This document shows, in pieces, positions 38,704 to 47,912 of a DNA stretch of 64,000 bases; the stretch's first letter is position 1, and each line of letters begins with the position of its first letter. The translations under genes were made by a program, and so were the position numbers. Under the pieces are notes generated by a model. It was not told where the DNA came from and made no database searches. It saw nothing but the letters and a program-made list of their open reading frames with translations. The DNA is taken from contig DAOUSN010000005.1 in NCBI GenBank assembly GCA_030627205.1, forward strand, positions 1 through 64,000, in the 5' to 3' direction. This DNA comes from Methylococcaceae bacterium (GTDB lineage Bacteria; Pseudomonadota; Gammaproteobacteria; Methylococcales; Methylomonadaceae).

Positions 38704-39660
38704 TTAAGTAGGAATAGAAATAGTTTCAACAATTTCCCTAACTATAGCTGTTGCCTCTACGCCTGAGAATTTACTTTGTGAATCTAAACTTAAACGATGA
38801 GCAATCACTGGAACAGCAAGCTCTTGAATTATATCAGGAGTGACAAATTCAAAGCCATCTAACAATGATAATGCTTGAGCTGATTTCATTAATGCTAATG
38901 AGGCACGAGGACTTGCCCCTAATTTAATATCAGCATTATTTCTGGTTGCCGTGACTATTTTAACAATATAATATTTTAATTCTTCACTAATACGAACTTG
39001 TTTAACTTGTTGATGTAAAATCTTTAATTCCTCTAGATTAATACAGGGGGTTAATGATTCTAAAGGATGGATTTGTTCTTGTGAATTTAACATAGAAACT
39101 TCTTCCTCAGTAGAAACATAACCTAAGCTAAATTTCATTGCAAAACGATCTAATTGCGCTTCAGGTAAAGGATAAGTGCCATGATATTCAATTGGGTTTT
39201 GAGTGGCAATAACAAAAAAAGGGGAGGGTAAAGAGTGAATATGCCTTTCTATACTCACTTGGTTTTCTGCCATAGCTTCTAATAATGCCGATTGTGTTCG
39301 TGGAGAAGCACGGTTAATTTCATCGGCTAATAAAATATTACAAAAAATAGCTCCAGGTTCAAAATTAAAACTGTGTTTTTGAGGATTAAAAATGGAAATT
39401 CCTAAAATATCTGAGGGTAATAAATCAGGTGTAAATTGAATTCTTTGAAACTCTGTTGCGCAAGAAACCGCTAAAGCCTTTGCTAAAGTTGTTTTTCCTG
39501 TTCCAGGAACATCTTCTAATAAAACATGACCACTACTACTAAAAGCGGCTAATAACCAGTGCAAGGTTCGCCGTTGACCTAACATAACTTTTGCTAAATT
39601 AGCATATAGTTTTTCAAAGATAGTTTGCGCGATAACAAAATCAGGGCTAGGTTTAGTCAT
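38704..39660 (-). CDS. MoxR-family AAA+ ATPase
   Basis: A protein of 318 aa. Walker A EDVPGTGKTTLAKAL, Walker B ILLADEINRASPRTQ and sensor 1 VIATQNPIEYHGTYPLPEAQ define a MoxR ATPase. These usually work with von Willebrand-type and DUF58 proteins encoded alongside, often maturing metal enzymes such as methanol dehydrogenase. Here the gene stands alone between waaQ (convergent) and psiE (divergent), so its partner is encoded elsewhere. Confidence 0.92.
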   Translation of the reverse strand: MTKPSPDFVIAQTIFEKLYANLAKVMLGQRRTLHWLLAAFSSSGHVLLEDVPGTGKTTLAKALAVSCATEFQRIQFTPDLLPSDILGISIFNPQKHSFNFEPGAIFCNILLADEINRASPRTQSALLEAMAENQVSIERHIHSLPSPFFVIATQNPIEYHGTYPLPEAQLDRFAMKFSLGYVSTEEEVSMLNSQEQIHPLESLTPCINLEELKILHQQVKQVRISEELKYYIVKIVTATRNNADIKLGASPRASLALMKSAQALSLLDGFEFVTPDIIQELAVPVIAHRLSLDSQSKFSGVEATAIVREIVETISIPT

Positions 39661-39844
39661 AAGTTTTAATGAGAATTATTCTTTGGGAAAGGGTAAGTTA
39701 AAGTAGCTTACGGATTGGAACTACGACTCATATATTGTAATATTATTATGTCATTGTCATTAAAAATTTTATTATCGGTGATAGAAAAACTATGTAGAAA
39801 TTTATGAATAACAGATAATCCTATTGAGACCAACAAAACATTAA

Positions 39845-40318
39845 ATGAAAAATAATAACAGACCACTTATTCATGAAGAGATCCCTGAAGAACATGAAGA
39901 CCCTTTAATTCAATTTCTTCATAAAACGATAAGATATGCTGTAAAAATGCTTGCTGTATTAATGACCTTGGTTATTATTTGGGGGATTGGTGATGTTATT
40001 TATATGCTTTATCATAGATTAATACAAGCCCCTATGTACCTTTTAAGTATTTCTGATATTTTTGAAACATTTGGTGCTTTTTTAGCGGTTTTGATTGCTA
40101 TTGAGATTTTTATAAATATTACCCTTTATATTAGAAATGATGTGTTACCTGTGAAATTAGTGGTGGCGACAGCGTTGATGGCTATTTGTCGGAAAGTTAT
40201 TATTTTTGATTATAAACAATTAACTGAAATGTATGTACTGGCAACGGCAGCTGTTGTACTAGCACTTGGAGTTACTTATTGGTTAATATCAGAAAAGATT
40301 GTTAAAACACCTAAATGA
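39845..40318 (+). CDS. PsiE-like phosphate-starvation-inducible membrane protein
   Basis: A protein of 157 aa with four predicted membrane segments (about 36-57, 78-100, 103-118, 130-148). An acidic N-terminus and a conserved FGAFLAVLIAIEIFIN and CRKVIIFD pattern match the PsiE family. Its function in the family is unknown beyond induction by phosphate limitation in E. coli. No convincing Pho box lies upstream. Confidence 0.8.
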   Translation: MKNNNRPLIHEEIPEEHEDPLIQFLHKTIRYAVKMLAVLMTLVIIWGIGDVIYMLYHRLIQAPMYLLSISDIFETFGAFLAVLIAIEIFINITLYIRNDVLPVKLVVATALMAICRKVIIFDYKQLTEMYVLATAAVVLALGVTYWLISEKIVKTPK

Positions 40319-40500
40319 TTGATAATATGTGACCTTTTTTATCATCATTAATTTTTAACGGGCATGGGTTTGTGAAAAAACGTATTTTTAACTCCAAATA
40401 TAAAGATTAAAGTGAATATTTATTAACATTTACTACAGATTAGGTTTATAGTTTTACCAAATTATGGATTATTTATAATTTTTTAGTTATTAAATATTAG

Positions 40501-40520
40501 TATTGACTAACAAGTCAATA
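40501..40520 (+). promoter_or_regulatory. Hairpin in the yceD-rpmF leader
   Basis: TATTGACT (40501-40508) pairs perfectly with AGTCAATA (40513-40520) around an AACA loop, ending 20 nt before the yceD ATG. It has no T-run and may be a small translational control hairpin or a protein-binding site. The rest of the 222-nt gap after psiE is AT-rich and holds nothing else recognisable. Confidence 0.4.
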
Positions 40521-40540
40521 ACCTATATCATTCCAAGGTT

Positions 40541-41050
40541 ATGTTAGATAGATTGCCAAATTTCATTGACCCCCTTGTTTTTGCTGATAGACAAAGACAA
40601 TTAACCGGCGAGATTGCCTTAAATAATTTTTCTCGTTTAAGCGATTTATTATCTGATGATAATGGAAAGGTAACGGTTGATTTATTTTTTTCTAAAATTA
40701 AACGTTTAGCTATTGTTCATGGCAACATTAAAGTGACCGTTAAGATTGAATGTCAAAGTTGTTTGGCAACTATGGATTTACTTTTAGATGTGCCGATTAA
40801 CTTAGCTTTTGTTGAGTCTTTAGATGAAGCTGATAAACTTGCTGGTGAATACGAACCTTTTGTTTTAAAGGAAAAAAAGATTTCTTTAAATCAACTTATT
40901 GAAGATGAATTACTATTAGCATTACCAGATTTTCCTCGACATCAACACGTATGCTTTAGCTATGTTGATGAAACGACAAATGATAAAACCGTACAACCTA
41001 ATAACCCTTTTGCTATTCTAGCTCAACTTAAAAATACTGGAGACCAATAA
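40541..41050 (+). CDS. yceD: YceD family protein (DUF177), large-subunit assembly
   Basis: A protein of 169 aa with the conserved [13 protein letters not shown] pair of cysteines and a C-terminal acidic FPRHQHVCF region. YceD/DUF177 proteins are encoded immediately upstream of rpmF across bacteria and are linked to 23S rRNA accumulation. The last base of its TAA is the first base of the rpmF ATG, so the two are coupled. Confidence 0.92.
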   Translation: MLDRLPNFIDPLVFADRQRQLTGEIALNNFSRLSDLLSDDNGKVTVDLFFSKIKRLAIVHGNIKVTVKIECQSCLATMDLLLDVPINLAFVESLDEADKLAGEYEPFVLKEKKISLNQLIEDELLLALPDFPRHQHVCFSYVDETTNDKTVQPNNPFAILAQLKNTGDQ

Positions 41051-41229
41051 TGGCCGTACAAAAAAGTAAAGTAACTCGTTCAAGACGTGGTCAACGTCGT
41101 TCACATGATTCATTATCTATTAAAACCTTATCTGTAGACCAAATGACAGGTGAAATTCATTTACGTCATCATATGACTCCAGATGGTTTTTTTAAAGGTC
41201 GTCAAATTGTCGTCAATGAAATAGATTAG
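41050..41229 (+). CDS. rpmF: 50S ribosomal protein bL32
   Basis: A 59-codon gene starting [20 protein letters not shown], the standard L32 N-terminus, and ending in [20 protein letters not shown]. It has no cysteines, so it is the zinc-free form of L32. It begins on the last base of the yceD stop codon. A terminator-like hairpin follows before plsX, which could set the ratio of ribosomal protein to lipid enzymes. Confidence 0.97.
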   Translation: MAVQKSKVTRSRRGQRRSHDSLSIKTLSVDQMTGEIHLRHHMTPDGFFKGRQIVVNEID

Positions 41230-41258
41230 TCTTAAGGATTTAAATCATTTTCATATAT

Positions 41259-41287
41259 AGTGCAGAAAAACTACCTCTGCACTTTTT
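41259..41287 (+). terminator. Terminator/attenuator between rpmF and plsX
   Basis: AGTGCAGA (41259-41266) pairs perfectly with TCTGCACT (41276-41283) across a 9-nt loop, followed by TTTT. It probably ends part of the rpmF transcripts, with read-through into plsX. Confidence 0.7.
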
Positions 41288-41325
41288 AAAAATAACCTTA
41301 CCTTCAACGGATCTAAAATTCAGCC

Positions 41326-42354
41326 GTGAGTTTAACAATTTCAATCGATGCAATGGGCGGGGATTTTGGCTCTAAAGTAACTATTCCTGCATCACTTCAA
41401 TGCCTTGCGGCAAACCCTAACTTGACCCTCATTTTAGTGGGTGATGAGCTTATTCTTAAAGAAAGTCTCACTCAAGCTTTAATTGACTATCCTGAACGAC
41501 TTAAAATTCAACATGCGTCACAGTGTGTAGAAATGGATGAGTCTCCCAGCAAAGCTTTAAAAAATAAAAAAGATTCTTCTATGCGTGTTGCAATTAATCT
41601 AGTCCGCGATGGTAAAGCGGATGCTTGTGTTAGTGCAGGAAATACAGGAGCATTAATGGCTACAGCACGTTTTGTTTTAAAACGAATTTCAGGTATTGAT
41701 CGCCCAGCTCTTATTTCAACACTCCCTTCTATTCACGGGCATACTTATGTTTTAGATTTAGGAGCAAATGTTGATTGTGATGCTAAACATTTATATCAAT
41801 TTGCAATGATGGGTGTTGAAGTAGTTAAAGCTATTGAAAATATTAAAAACCCGACGGTTGGACTACTTAATGTGGGTGAAGAAGAAGTAAAAGGTAATAT
41901 GCAGGTTAAAGCGGCGGCAAAATTATTAGCGGCTTCCTCATTAAATTATATTGGCTATGTAGAAGGCGATTCTCTAAATGCAGGGTCTAAAAAAATTGAT
42001 TTAATTGTTGCGGATGGTTTTGTGGGTAACATAGCATTAAAATCAATTGAGGGTGCTGTAAAAATGGTTGCTAACTCTTTAAAAAAATCTTTCTCTAGTA
42101 ATCTAATTAGTAGGCTTACAGGATTGTTAGCCTATCCAGTATTAAAGTCATTCAAAGAGAGTGTCGATCCTCGTCTTTATAATGGAGCTAGCTTTTTAGG
42201 TCTAAAAGGTTTAGTAATAAAAAGTCATGGTGGGGCAGATGCCTTAGCCTTTGAGACGGCTATTCATATCGCTGAAATTGAAGTTAAACAACAAGTAACT
42301 GAAAAGATTATTAAGAAATTTGAAGCGATTGCCGCTGAAAAGGCGGACTTGTGA
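41326..42354 (+). CDS. plsX: Phosphate acyltransferase PlsX
   Basis: A protein of 342 aa that converts acyl-ACP to acyl-phosphate, the first step of phospholipid synthesis. SIDAMGGDFG opens the protein and SAGNTGALMA is the substrate loop; KSHGGADALAF near the C-terminus is conserved. The start is GTG at 41326. It is the first lipid gene of the plsX-fabH-fabD-fabG-acpP-fabF block and overlaps fabH by 4 nt. Confidence 0.95.
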   Translation: MSLTISIDAMGGDFGSKVTIPASLQCLAANPNLTLILVGDELILKESLTQALIDYPERLKIQHASQCVEMDESPSKALKNKKDSSMRVAINLVRDGKADACVSAGNTGALMATARFVLKRISGIDRPALISTLPSIHGHTYVLDLGANVDCDAKHLYQFAMMGVEVVKAIENIKNPTVGLLNVGEEEVKGNMQVKAAAKLLAASSLNYIGYVEGDSLNAGSKKIDLIVADGFVGNIALKSIEGAVKMVANSLKKSFSSNLISRLTGLLAYPVLKSFKESVDPRLYNGASFLGLKGLVIKSHGGADALAFETAIHIAEIEVKQQVTEKIIKKFEAIAAEKADL

Positions 42355-43319
42355 AACGGTTTTCAAAAATTATTGGTACAGGGGGCTATTTACCTGAAAC
42401 CATACGGACGAATGAAGAAATATCACAACATGTTGATACATCTGATAGTTGGATTTATGAACGGACAGGGATTAAAAATCGTCGTATTGCAGCCGCATAC
42501 GAAACTAGCGCCTCAATGGCAGAAATTGCTGCAAGACAAGCCATAAAAGCCGCTAAAATTGAAGCAGGAGAAATTGATTTAATTATTGTGGCGACAGGAA
42601 CACCTGATAGAGTTTATCCAAGCACGGCTTGTTTATTACAACAACGCTTAGATATTCAAAATTGTGTTTCTTTTGATATACAAGCGGCTTGTTCTGGGGC
42701 GATTTTTGCTCTAAGTATTGCCGATCAATATATTAAAAATGGTGCAGCTGATAAAATTCTCGTTGTCGGTTCTGAAATTTGTTCACGGTTAGTTGATTGG
42801 ACTGATCGGGGGACTTGTATTTTATTTGGTGATGGTGCTGGAGCGGTATTATTGGATTCTGCTGATGAAGCAGGTATATTATCAACCCATATTCATTCAG
42901 ATGGTGAATATGAAGATTTGTTATATTGCCCAAATCCTCAGATAGCAACTAAAGATAATAAGGATGAAGCAGGTTTCATTAAAATGCGCGGCAATGAAGT
43001 TTTTAAGATGGCAGTCAATACCTTAGGTCGTATTGTCGATGAAACCTTAGCGGCTAATGGCATGGAAAAAATAGAAATAGATTGGCTAGTTCCACATCAA
43101 GCAAATATGCGGATTATCGCGGCAACCGCACGTAAATTGAAAATGTCAATGGATCAAGTGATTGTTACCTTAGAAAATCAAGGCAACACCTCATCAGCAT
43201 CGGTATTGTTAGCTCTTAATGAAGGGGTTAGTGATGGTAGAATTCAGCGTGGACAAGTTGTCTTACTAGAGGCATTTGGAGCAGGTTTTACTTGGGGATC
43301 TGCCTTAATTAGGTATTAG
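42351..43319 (+). CDS. fabH: 3-oxoacyl-ACP synthase III (FabH)
   Basis: A protein of 322 aa that starts fatty-acid synthesis by condensing acetyl-CoA with malonyl-ACP. The triad is Cys114 (IQAACSGA), His249 (VPHQANMR) and Asn279 (NQGNTSSA). The start is GTG, overlapping the plsX stop in GTGA. Confidence 0.96.
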   Translation: MKRFSKIIGTGGYLPETIRTNEEISQHVDTSDSWIYERTGIKNRRIAAAYETSASMAEIAARQAIKAAKIEAGEIDLIIVATGTPDRVYPSTACLLQQRLDIQNCVSFDIQAACSGAIFALSIADQYIKNGAADKILVVGSEICSRLVDWTDRGTCILFGDGAGAVLLDSADEAGILSTHIHSDGEYEDLLYCPNPQIATKDNKDEAGFIKMRGNEVFKMAVNTLGRIVDETLAANGMEKIEIDWLVPHQANMRIIAATARKLKMSMDQVIVTLENQGNTSSASVLLALNEGVSDGRIQRGQVVLLEAFGAGFTWGSALIRY

Positions 43320-43328
43320 GAATTAGCT

Positions 43329-44291
43329 TTGGAAAATAAAAATAAAAATAATAAGGATAATTTAGCTTTTGTATTTCCTGGACAAGGTTCACAAGCAATA
43401 GGCATGTTGTCTGAATTAGCAACTATAAACCCAGTAATAGAAGAAACTTTTGAACAAGCATCTGATACACTGGAATTTGATTTATGGAAATTGGTTAAAC
43501 AAGGTTCTGCTGAGGTGTTAAACCAAACGCATAATACTCAACCAGCGATGTTAACCGCAGGTTTTGCAGTTTGGAAACTTTGGTGTCAACAATCAGAACT
43601 CAGACCCACTTGGGTTGCTGGTCATAGTTTGGGGGAATATACCGCGCTGGTCTGTGCAAATGCAATGGCTTTTGAAGATGCATTAAGTTTGGTTGTAGAA
43701 CGTGGTCGATTAATGCAAAATGCTGTGCCGGTTGGAACCGGAGCAATGGCAGCTATTATTGGCTTAGAGGCTGATAAAATTATTAATATCTGTAATGATA
43801 TTGCCGAAAACGAGGTGGTTTCAGCAGTTAATTTTAATGCACCAGGACAAGTGGTTATAGCTGGTCATATTGCGGCGGTTGAAAGAGCTATGATTGCAGC
43901 TAAAGCAGCAGGTGCAAAACGCGTAATTAAGTTACCTATTAGTGTTCCATCTCATTGCACCTTAATGGAAGATGCTGCTAAAGAATTAAATTTAAAATTA
44001 CAGCAAATTAACATAAAAGCACCTGATATGAATCTCATTCATAATGTTGATGTCACCAGTCATTATTCAATAAATGCTATTCGTAATGCGCTAGTTAAAC
44101 AGTTATTCAACCCAGTTCGTTGGGTCGAGAGTATTAATTTTATGTACGATCAAGGGGTAACAACATTTGTTGAGGCAGGGCCTGGTAAAGTATTAAAGGG
44201 ACTTAACAAGCGTGTTGTTAAGGGTGCAAATCATTTAACAATATATGACCTTAAAAGTTTAGATAATGTTTTGGAACAATTAAATGGATAA
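43329..44291 (+). CDS. fabD: Malonyl-CoA:ACP transacylase FabD
   Basis: A protein of 320 aa that loads malonyl onto ACP. The active serine is Ser100 in GHSLGEY, the PGQGSQ loop is at about 17-22 and the catalytic His is in VPSHCTLM (about 210). The start is TTG at 43329, 9 nt after fabH. The first ten residues are a Lys/Asn-rich extension not typical of the family. It overlaps fabG by 8 nt. Confidence 0.95.
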   Translation: MENKNKNNKDNLAFVFPGQGSQAIGMLSELATINPVIEETFEQASDTLEFDLWKLVKQGSAEVLNQTHNTQPAMLTAGFAVWKLWCQQSELRPTWVAGHSLGEYTALVCANAMAFEDALSLVVERGRLMQNAVPVGTGAMAAIIGLEADKIINICNDIAENEVVSAVNFNAPGQVVIAGHIAAVERAMIAAKAAGAKRVIKLPISVPSHCTLMEDAAKELNLKLQQINIKAPDMNLIHNVDVTSHYSINAIRNALVKQLFNPVRWVESINFMYDQGVTTFVEAGPGKVLKGLNKRVVKGANHLTIYDLKSLDNVLEQLNG

Positions 44292-45012
44292 GAAAATAGC
44301 CTTGGTAACGGGTGCAAGTCGCGGTATTGGTCGAGCTATTGCGGAGCGATTAAGTACAGATGGTTTTTTTGTGATAGGTTCTGCAACCTCTGATAAAGGA
44401 GCTGATGCTATTTCTAATTATTTAGGTGGAAATGGTCATGGTATAAGGTTAAATGTTGCTGATTTTGATTCTATTACCTCGGTATTAAAAACGATTAATA
44501 CTGAATTTGGCGCACCGTGGGCATTAGTTAATAATGCAGGTATTACCCGTGATAATTTGTTAATACGAATGAAAGAAGAGGAATGGGATGCTATTATTAA
44601 TACTAATTTAACTTCAGTTTTTCGGATGAGTAAAGCGGTATTACGTGGAATGATGAAAGTCAAAAGTGGGCGTATTATTAATATATCCTCTGTTGTAGGG
44701 GCAACAGGTAATGCAGGACAAAGTAATTATGCGGCAGCAAAAGCGGGTATGGTTGGTTTTAGTAAATCAATGGCAAAAGAGGTTGGCTCGCGTAATATCA
44801 CCATTAATATGGTTGCACCAGGTTTTATAGATACCGACATGACGCGTGGACTCCCCGAAGAACATAAACAAACCCTTCTAAATAGTATTCCATTAGGACG
44901 CTTAGGAGATACAAAAGAAATTGCTCATGCAGTTTCTTTTTTAGCATCGGAAGGTGCGGCTTATATAACAGGTGAAACTCTAAATGTCAATGGTGGTCTA
45001 TTTATGGCTTAA
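44284..45012 (+). CDS. fabG: 3-oxoacyl-ACP reductase FabG
   Basis: An NADPH-dependent short-chain reductase of 242 aa for the first reduction of each elongation cycle. The cofactor loop TGASRGIGRA is at 9-18, NNAGITRDNLL follows, and the Ser...Tyr-x3-Lys catalytic set is in ISSVVG and YAAAKAG. The gene overlaps fabD by 8 nt. Confidence 0.96.
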   Translation: MDKKIALVTGASRGIGRAIAERLSTDGFFVIGSATSDKGADAISNYLGGNGHGIRLNVADFDSITSVLKTINTEFGAPWALVNNAGITRDNLLIRMKEEEWDAIINTNLTSVFRMSKAVLRGMMKVKSGRIINISSVVGATGNAGQSNYAAAKAGMVGFSKSMAKEVGSRNITINMVAPGFIDTDMTRGLPEEHKQTLLNSIPLGRLGDTKEIAHAVSFLASEGAAYITGETLNVNGGLFMA

Positions 45013-45016
45013 TAGT

Positions 45017-45044
45017 ATGACTTTATGACAATATAAAGTATAAT
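45017..45044 (+). promoter_or_regulatory. Candidate promoter for acpP
   Basis: TATAAT at 45039-45044 with ATGACT (45017-45022) 16 nt upstream as a -35 box. It begins 5 nt after the fabG stop, giving acpP its own start point, as expected for a very abundant protein. TCCGCC (45048-45053) and GGCGGA (45070-45075) could form a hairpin in the 5' leader. Confidence 0.4.
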
Positions 45045-45155
45045 TTCTCCGCCGTCTGGATAGCATAATGGCGGAATTTCTAACTTAAGATTAACTATAA
45101 AACCCTTTGTAAGTGAACACAATGGCTGACGCTTACATAGTTTGAGGAAAATAAA

Positions 45156-45389
45156 ATGAGTGATGTTGAAAAGAGAGTAAAAGAGATTGTCTCCGAACAA
45201 TTAGGTGTTAAAATTGAAGAAATGTCTAATGAATCTTCTTTTGTTGATGATCTTGGTGCTGATTCTTTAGATACCGTAGAACTTGTCATGGCTCTTGAAG
45301 AAGAATTTGAAACTGAAATTCCAGATGAAGAAGCTGAAAAAATCACCAATGTTCAGTTAGCCGTTAATTATATAAACAAGAATCAATAA
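45156..45389 (+). CDS. acpP: Acyl carrier protein
   Basis: An acidic protein of 77 aa. The 4'-phosphopantetheine is attached to Ser37 in [18 protein letters not shown], the universal ACP motif. GAGGAAAA precedes the ATG. It carries growing acyl chains for all other enzymes of the block. Confidence 0.98.
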   Translation: MSDVEKRVKEIVSEQLGVKIEEMSNESSFVDDLGADSLDTVELVMALEEEFETEIPDEEAEKITNVQLAVNYINKNQ

Positions 45390-45408
45390 AACTTAAGTTT
45401 ATTAAAAT

Positions 45409-45441
45409 TCAGTGAGTATTATTTACCCACTGATTTTTTCT
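45409..45441 (+). terminator. Intrinsic terminator after acpP
   Basis: TCAGTG (45409-45414) pairs with CACTGA (45428-45433), extendable inward by GTA/TAC, and is followed by TTTTTTCTT. It probably makes acpP the 3' end of an abundant transcript, with read-through into fabF. Confidence 0.75.
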
Positions 45442-45477
45442 TACCCCCGTTCTTTTTAGTGTTCTAAGGTAGATATT

Positions 45478-46722
45478 TTGAATACTCGTCGCGTTGTTAT
45501 AACTGGATTAGGCGCAGTAACGCCTTTAGCCAATACAGTCCAAGAAACATGGGAGGGTATTATTAATGGTAAAAGTGGTATTAGCCCAATTGATTCATTT
45601 GATATTTCCGCCTTTACAACTACCTTTGGTGGTGTCATTAGAAATTTTGACATTAGTCAATATATTCTTGCAAAAGATGCTAAACGCATGGATGGTTTTA
45701 TTCATTATGGTATTGCCGCAGGCTGTCAGGCAATTGAAGATTCAGGTATAGAAATTACTGAAGAAAATTCCGAACGGATTGGAGTTGCTATTGGTGCAGG
45801 AATAGGAGGAATAACTGGAATTGAAAAATGTTATGATACTTATGATAAAAAAGGGCATAGACGAATTTCACCCTTTTTTGTTCCAGGTAACATTATTAAT
45901 ATGATTTCTGGAAATTTATCAATTAAATATGGATTAAAAGGTCCTAATTTTGCGATTTCTACCGCTTGTAGTACGGGTACACATAATATCGGTGACGCTT
46001 CACGGTTAATAAAATATGGTGATGTGGATATGATGGTTGCTGGTGGAGCAGAGCGTTGTACTAGCTCACCAACAGCGATGGGTGGTTTTACATCAGCCAG
46101 AGCCTTATCACGTCGTAATGACGACCCACAAGCTGCAAGTCGTCCTTGGGATCGAGATCGAGATGGTTTTGTTTTAAGTGATGGTGCAGGGGTGGTGGTT
46201 TTGGAGGAATTAGAACATGCTAAAGCCCGTGGTGCAAAAATTTACGCCGAAGTTATTGGTTATGGAATGAGTGGTGATGCTTATCATATAACCACCCCCT
46301 CTGTTGGTGGCGAAGGGGCGGCACGGTGTATGCGTAATGCGTTACGTGATGCTAAAATAAATAATGAAGAGGTAGATTATATTAATGCACATGGTACTTC
46401 AACGCCTGTGGGTGATCTTGGAGAAACCCAAGCAATGAAGCTCGCATTAGGCGATCATGCTTATCATATTGCAGTGAGTTCAACTAAATCTATGACTGGT
46501 CATTTATTAGGTGCTGCAGGAGGAATAGAAGCAATTTTAACAGCATTAAGCCTTCAAAATCAAATTGCACCACCAACTATTAATCTTGAAAATCAAGATC
46601 CTGAGTGCGATTTAGATTATGTTGCTAATACTGCCAGAGACATGAAAATAGACATTGCTATTTCTAACTCTTTTGGTTTCGGTGGAACAAATGCTTCTAT
46701 TGTTTTCAAACGTTATCATTAG
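45478..46722 (+). CDS. fabF: 3-oxoacyl-ACP synthase II (FabF)
   Basis: A protein of 414 aa that elongates acyl-ACP. The nucleophile is in STACSTGTHN (about 160-169), and the two catalytic histidines are in NAHGTSTPVGD and TGHLLGAAGG. The start is TTG at 45478. Last gene of the fatty-acid block; it converges on the DHH gene. Confidence 0.96.
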   Translation: MNTRRVVITGLGAVTPLANTVQETWEGIINGKSGISPIDSFDISAFTTTFGGVIRNFDISQYILAKDAKRMDGFIHYGIAAGCQAIEDSGIEITEENSERIGVAIGAGIGGITGIEKCYDTYDKKGHRRISPFFVPGNIINMISGNLSIKYGLKGPNFAISTACSTGTHNIGDASRLIKYGDVDMMVAGGAERCTSSPTAMGGFTSARALSRRNDDPQAASRPWDRDRDGFVLSDGAGVVVLEELEHAKARGAKIYAEVIGYGMSGDAYHITTPSVGGEGAARCMRNALRDAKINNEEVDYINAHGTSTPVGDLGETQAMKLALGDHAYHIAVSSTKSMTGHLLGAAGGIEAILTALSLQNQIAPPTINLENQDPECDLDYVANTARDMKIDIAISNSFGFGGTNASIVFKRYH

Positions 46723-46778
46723 AATTTGGAATCTAAAACTGGTTTTTGGATTTCATTAATATGTTATAATAATGATTT

Positions 46779-47738
46779 TCAGGAATATTGTTTCTCAAAA
46801 AGTTGTATAAAATTAGGTATTTCAGCTTCATTGATATGATTAATTCCTGCTGCCCCTTTACGTCCCCCTCCTGTAGGAAAAGCAACGCACAACTCATCTG
46901 CGCCTGTTTTATTATTTAATGGTGATCTTACACTAATTTGATACCCACCTTGACTATTATGGCTGATAATAGCATGAGCGCGGTTTGGAAATTTATTTGC
47001 CAAATCATTCGCAAAAACTCCACTAACACGTCTTGCCCAAATAACATCAGGTAGATTATAAACCGCAATTTTATCTCTTTTATAATCCGCCTTAATATCC
47101 GCCGCATTTTTCATATCTTCATGATAACCAGTGATTAATTTTTGGTAAATCTGTTGATTATCTTTTATAAAATCAAATGGTGAGTAATAATTCGCAAGTT
47201 CACGATATAAAATATCTGGCGCAAAATGTAAATCATCAAGACAAGTGCCATAACCATTATAGTTAATACAGATTCCCAACTTTTTTAACTGTTCGAGTTT
47301 AGTGTCATCTAAATTTGAAGTATTGAGAGCTTGTATGATCTTAGATGATATATTATCCCCAAAACTTCCGACAATTGCCCATTGATAATACTGTCCTTTT
47401 AAATGTTGATTGACCAATAAACTTGTACAGGTATTCGCACTGGTATTAAGTAAGGTTTTTAACTTTGGATGCTGTGGAATAATTCCTGTTTGATGATGAT
47501 CCACATAAAAAACCTCAACACCCTGATTAAGGAGTCTAACTAAATCATGGTAATTTTTTTCCAAAGAAATATCTAAAACGGTTAATTGGTCTTCTGAGTT
47601 TACATTCACTACCTTCATTAATAATTTTATATCACGTTTAAAACCTGTGATTAGTTTAGCGTCACAAGGGTCTGCAAGGCGTAATTGTAATAAAGAACAA
47701 ATTCCATCCGCATCACCATTAAATACATCAATTTGCAT
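46779..47738 (-). CDS. DHH family phosphoesterase
   Basis: A protein of 319 aa. NGDADG (7-12), VLDISLE and the DHH triplet Asp80-His81-His82 form the metal site, and GGGRKGAAGI near the end is the DHHA1 substrate motif. It resembles the NrnA/RecJ-like group acting on short nucleic acids or dinucleotides, but the exact substrate cannot be assigned. It is transcribed convergently with fabF. Confidence 0.88.
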   Translation of the reverse strand: MQIDVFNGDADGICSLLQLRLADPCDAKLITGFKRDIKLLMKVVNVNSEDQLTVLDISLEKNYHDLVRLLNQGVEVFYVDHHQTGIIPQHPKLKTLLNTSANTCTSLLVNQHLKGQYYQWAIVGSFGDNISSKIIQALNTSNLDDTKLEQLKKLGICINYNGYGTCLDDLHFAPDILYRELANYYSPFDFIKDNQQIYQKLITGYHEDMKNAADIKADYKRDKIAVYNLPDVIWARRVSGVFANDLANKFPNRAHAIISHNSQGGYQISVRSPLNNKTGADELCVAFPTGGGRKGAAGINHINEAEIPNFIQLFEKQYS

Positions 47739-47912
47739 AGTTAAAAATCTTTCTTGGTGTAAAAAAGGTTATTTTACGCAAATTTCGAGTCAAAAAGAAA
47801 TATATAATGCTATTTTCAAATAAATGATAAGCTTTATTATCTTCTTTTTTTGTTCAATATTAACTCCAACTAGTTCAGTCTGTTCTTGAGTATAATAGGA
47901 TTTTAATCTATA

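Noticed and set aside
39745-39770. ATGTCATTGTCATT upstream of psiE, looking like a Pho box
   Set aside because: The TGTCAT repeats are 6 nt apart instead of the 11-nt period of a PhoB site.
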